Shown here: positions 4,952 to 7,405 of the stretch, piece by piece
Layout of the letters: every line of letters begins with the position of its first letter
Position numbering within the stretch: position 1 is the stretch's first letter
Source of the DNA: an uncultured Clostridia bacterium
GTDB lineage: Bacteria > Bacillota > Clostridia > Oscillospirales > Acutalibacteraceae
DNA: 7,405 bases
Direction: 5' to 3'
Assembly: GCA_904420155.1 (NCBI GenBank)
Contig: CAJFUH010000113.1
Coordinates: 1 to 7,405 of the forward strand
The notes under the pieces: model-generated
Seen by the model: the letters and a program-made list of their open reading frames with translations, nothing else
Told to the model about the DNA's origin: nothing
The model's database searches: none
Translations under genes and position numbers: made by a program

Positions 4952-7234
4952 ATGAATTTGTCGCAGAATGCCCGAACGGTGCTGGAGCGCAGATATCTGA
5001 TAAAAAATGGGGAAGGAGTGGTGATCGAAACCGTAGAAGAGCTGTTTCACCGGGTAGCGGACGCCATCGCCCAGTCCGACCTGATCTATGATCCCCAGGC
5101 GGACGTCAAGAAAACGGCCGCAGAGTTTTACGACATGATGACCAATCTGGAGTTTTTGCCAAACTCCCCGACCCTGATGAACGCGGGAAGGCCGCTGGGA
5201 CAGCTTTCCGCCTGTTTTGTGCTCCCGGTGGAGGACACCATGGAAGGGATTTTTGAGGCCATCAAACAGGCGGCGTTAATCCATAAATCCGGCGGCGGGA
5301 CAGGTTTTTCTTTTTCCCGCCTGCGTCCCAGCGGCAGTGCGGTGAATTCCACCGGCGGGGTGGCTTCCGGGCCCATCAGCTTTATGAAGGTATTCAATAT
5401 GGCCACGGAGGCTGTCAAACAGGGCGGTACCCGCAGGGGCGCTAATATGGGGATCCTGCGCATCGACCATCCGGATATCATGCAGTTTATTGATTGCAAA
5501 AAGGATAACAAGGAGATCACCAACTTTAATATCTCGGTAGGGCTGACGGAAGCCTTTATGAAAGCGGCTGAAGAGGGGAGCATGTACGATCTGGTAGATC
5601 CCCATACCCAAAAGATAACGGGGCAGCTCAACGCCAGGGAGGTGTTTGATCATATTGTGGACGCCGCATGGCGCAACGGGGAGCCGGGAATTATCTTTTT
5701 GGACCGCCTGAACCGTGACAATATCGTTCCCGGACAGGGAGAGATTGAATCTACGAACCCCTGTGGGGAACAGCCTCTGCTGCCTTTTGAATCCTGCAAT
5801 TTAGGCTCTATCAACCTGACGAAAATGACAAAAAAATCAGGGAACAACTGCACGGTGGATTGGAAAAAGATCACGGATACCGTGAAAAAAGCGGTGCATT
5901 TCCTGGATAATGTCATAGACGCCAACAAGTATCCCCTGGAACAGATTGACTTTACCACCAAACAGACCCGGAAAATAGGTTTGGGGATTATGGGCTGGGC
6001 GGATATGCTGCTCATGATGGGGATCCCTTACAATTCAGAAGGTGCGGTCCGCTTGGCGGAAGAGGTCATGAAGATTATCACAGGGACCGCCCGGAGGGAA
6101 AGCCAGAATCTCGCCCAGCAGAGGGGCGCGTTCCCGTTGTTTTCCGAGAGTATCTTGCCCCAGGACAAGCCCCAGCGCAACGGTACCGTAACCACGATCG
6201 CCCCCACGGGTACCCTTTCCTTGCTGGCGGGCTGCTCTTCCGGAGTAGAGCCGGTATTTGGGTATGTGTATATCCGCAATATCATGGATGGGACCGAAAT
6301 GATAGAGGTCAACCCCATCCTCAGGGAGGCTTTGGAGGAACGGGGGCTGTATTCCGACGAGCTGATGAAGACCATCGCGGCCCAGGGAAGCCTGAGCCAT
6401 ATCCCGGAAATTCCCGAGGATATCCGGCGGGTGTTTGTATCCGCCCACGAGGTATCGCCGGAGTACCATATCCGGATGCAGGCGGCATTCCAGAGCTATA
6501 CGGATAACGCTGTTTCCAAGACAGTCAACTTTAATCATGACGCCACCCGGGAAGAGGTGGCCGAGGTGTACCGCCTGGCGTTTGAACTGGGGTGCAAAGG
6601 CGTGACGATTTACCGCGACGGCAGCCGGAGCGAACAGGTGCTCAATATCGGCAAGGTGAAAAAAGAAGGGGAAGAGTCGGTACAAGAACAGGCAGGGGCG
6701 GAAAAAACGAAGCCCCAGGCGATTGTCCCGAGACCCCGCCCGGAGGTAGTGACAGGTATTACGGAAAAAGTAAAGATCGGATGCGGCAACCTGTATATTA
6801 CGGTCAATTATGACGATAAGGGAATCTGCGAGATCTTTACCAATACCGGCAAAGCGGGAGGATGTCCCTCCCAGTCTGAAGCCACCGCGCGGCTGGCATC
6901 TATCGCCTTGCGGGCCGGAATCGACGTCCACAGCATTGTCCATCAGCTCAAGGGGATTCGGTGCCCCTCCACCATCCGGCAAAACGGCATGAAATGCACC
7001 TCTTGCCCGGACGCCATTGCCAAGACGATTGAACGGGTCTATCAGCAGCAGATTGAGTTGGGGCATTGGGCGGAACCAGCCTCCGAAGGGGTGGAAGCGG
7101 TTTCCTGTACTGTGCCGTCCCAGACGGTGACGACTTCCGGCAAAACCAATTTCTGCCCGGAATGTGGCGCGCGTATTGAGCATGAGGGCGGTTGCGTAAT
7201 CTGCCGCAACTGCGGATTTTCCAAGTGCGGTTAA
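4952..7234 (+). CDS. nrdJ: Adenosylcobalamin-dependent (class II) ribonucleoside reductase with TSCPD domain
   Basis: The 760-residue enzyme reduces ribonucleotides to deoxyribonucleotides in the cytoplasm, with a thiyl radical generated from adenosylcobalamin, with or without oxygen. The catalytic ten-stranded barrel runs from about 60 to 560: NSPTLMNAG (71-79), the redox pair C88 (SACFVLP) and C282 (ESCNLGSINL), the radical site NPCGE with N269, C271 and E273, the phosphate-binding block APTGTLSLLAGCSSGVEP (417-434), and YRDGSR (554-559). There is no N-terminal ATP-cone, so overall-activity control by dATP is not expected. A charged linker (about 567-600) leads to a TSCPD domain (about 605-697; KCTSCPD at 681-687), then a cysteine-rich tail: CPEC (735-738), CVIC (748-751) and CGFSKCG with C754 and C759. 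The final CX4C pair matches the thiol shuttle that re-reduces class II active sites; the other cysteines look like a zinc ribbon. No small subunit or activase gene lies beside it, as expected for class II. It stands alone under its own promoter and NrdR box. Confidence 0.96.
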   Translation: MNLSQNARTVLERRYLIKNGEGVVIETVEELFHRVADAIAQSDLIYDPQADVKKTAAEFYDMMTNLEFLPNSPTLMNAGRPLGQLSACFVLPVEDTMEGIFEAIKQAALIHKSGGGTGFSFSRLRPSGSAVNSTGGVASGPISFMKVFNMATEAVKQGGTRRGANMGILRIDHPDIMQFIDCKKDNKEITNFNISVGLTEAFMKAAEEGSMYDLVDPHTQKITGQLNAREVFDHIVDAAWRNGEPGIIFLDRLNRDNIVPGQGEIESTNPCGEQPLLPFESCNLGSINLTKMTKKSGNNCTVDWKKITDTVKKAVHFLDNVIDANKYPLEQIDFTTKQTRKIGLGIMGWADMLLMMGIPYNSEGAVRLAEEVMKIITGTARRESQNLAQQRGAFPLFSESILPQDKPQRNGTVTTIAPTGTLSLLAGCSSGVEPVFGYVYIRNIMDGTEMIEVNPILREALEERGLYSDELMKTIAAQGSLSHIPEIPEDIRRVFVSAHEVSPEYHIRMQAAFQSYTDNAVSKTVNFNHDATREEVAEVYRLAFELGCKGVTIYRDGSRSEQVLNIGKVKKEGEESVQEQAGAEKTKPQAIVPRPRPEVVTGITEKVKIGCGNLYITVNYDDKGICEIFTNTGKAGGCPSQSEATARLASIALRAGIDVHSIVHQLKGIRCPSTIRQNGMKCTSCPDAIAKTIERVYQQQIELGHWAEPASEGVEAVSCTVPSQTVTTSGKTNFCPECGARIEHEGGCVICRNCGFSKCG

Positions 7235-7269
7235 ACAGCGAAAAGGTTTTTGAAACATTATCAGGAAAA

Positions 7270-7312
7270 CGGGCCGGCGATCATAGGAGGATCTCTTATG
7301 ATCGCCGGTTCG
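7270..7312. terminator. Long hairpin downstream of nrdJ (possible terminator, strand uncertain)
   Basis: CCGGCGATCATA (7274-7285) and TATGATCGCCGG (7297-7308) pair perfectly over 12 bases. Two G-U and two G-C pairs (7270-7273 with 7309-7312) extend the stem to 16 pairs around an 11-base loop. On the plus strand it is followed by CAAATCTG, with T-rich tracts only from about 7334, so it is not a standard terminator for nrdJ. On the minus strand it is followed directly by TTTTCC, so it may end a converging gene beyond the window. The loop and 3' arm also contain AGGAGG-N7-ATG on the plus strand. Confidence 0.55.
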
Positions 7313-7405
7313 CAAATCTGCTGCAAATTTCCCTTTTATTTTTCAGATTTTTTAAAAGCATTCTTTCTCACAAGAAGGTTATTTTTTTATTGCGCTCAAG
7401 CCGCG

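Noticed and set aside
6035..7315. Very long open frame (426 codons) on the minus strand opposite nrdJ
   Set aside because: It is antisense to the conserved catalytic and TSCPD parts of nrdJ, has no ribosome binding site, and its Arg/Gly/His/Pro-rich product looks like the complement of a GC-rich gene.
1..7405. Mobile element, CRISPR array, phage or defence system
   Set aside because: No direct-repeat arrays, transposase or integrase motifs, terminal repeats or nuclease genes are visible; all complete genes are recognised cell-wall or nucleotide-metabolism genes.

Overview
The window looks like chromosomal DNA of an anaerobic Gram-positive bacterium of the Clostridia, perhaps Oscillospiraceae/Ruminococcaceae-like; this is inferred, not proven. 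The reasons are strong AGGAGG-type ribosome binding sites, sigma-A-type promoters, a B12-dependent ribonucleotide reductase with a C-terminal TSCPD domain and zinc ribbon, and peptidoglycan genes of Gram-positive type. Genes are moderately GC-rich and the gaps between them are clearly AT-rich. There is no rRNA, tRNA, CRISPR array, insertion sequence or phage gene.

Layout, left to right. Positions 1-96 hold what may be the first codons of a minus-strand gene that runs off the left edge. A hairpin at 152-190 probably terminates the next operon. That operon runs on the minus strand from a good promoter at 3362-3390. It encodes an FHA-domain/SEDS (FtsW/RodA/SpoVE) fusion protein (1591-3276, GTG start) and then, with a 4-base ATGA overlap, a class B penicillin-binding transpeptidase (209-1594). 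A strong bidirectional terminator (3559-3624) separates it from a third minus-strand gene, an MltG-type endolytic transglycosylase (3625-4587) with its own promoter and an N-terminus that looks like a lipoprotein signal. A gene-free region of about 230 bases follows. The divergent plus-strand gene nrdJ (4952-7234) has a clear promoter whose -10 overlaps a 14/16 match to the NrdR box. A long hairpin lies downstream at 7270-7312.

How the genes work together. The three minus-strand proteins form a compact set for septal or lateral wall synthesis: a glycan polymerase (SEDS), its partner transpeptidase, and an enzyme that cuts nascent glycan strands. The FHA domain keeps its phosphothreonine-binding residues, so this machine may respond to a Ser/Thr kinase; the arrangement recalls the actinobacterial fhaB-rodA-pbpA-pknA/B locus. 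NrdJ makes deoxyribonucleotides using adenosylcobalamin and appears to be under NrdR control. Most of the window is ordinary housekeeping DNA. The FHA-SEDS fusion, the putative MltG lipoprotein and a few regulatory structures are the parts worth a second look.
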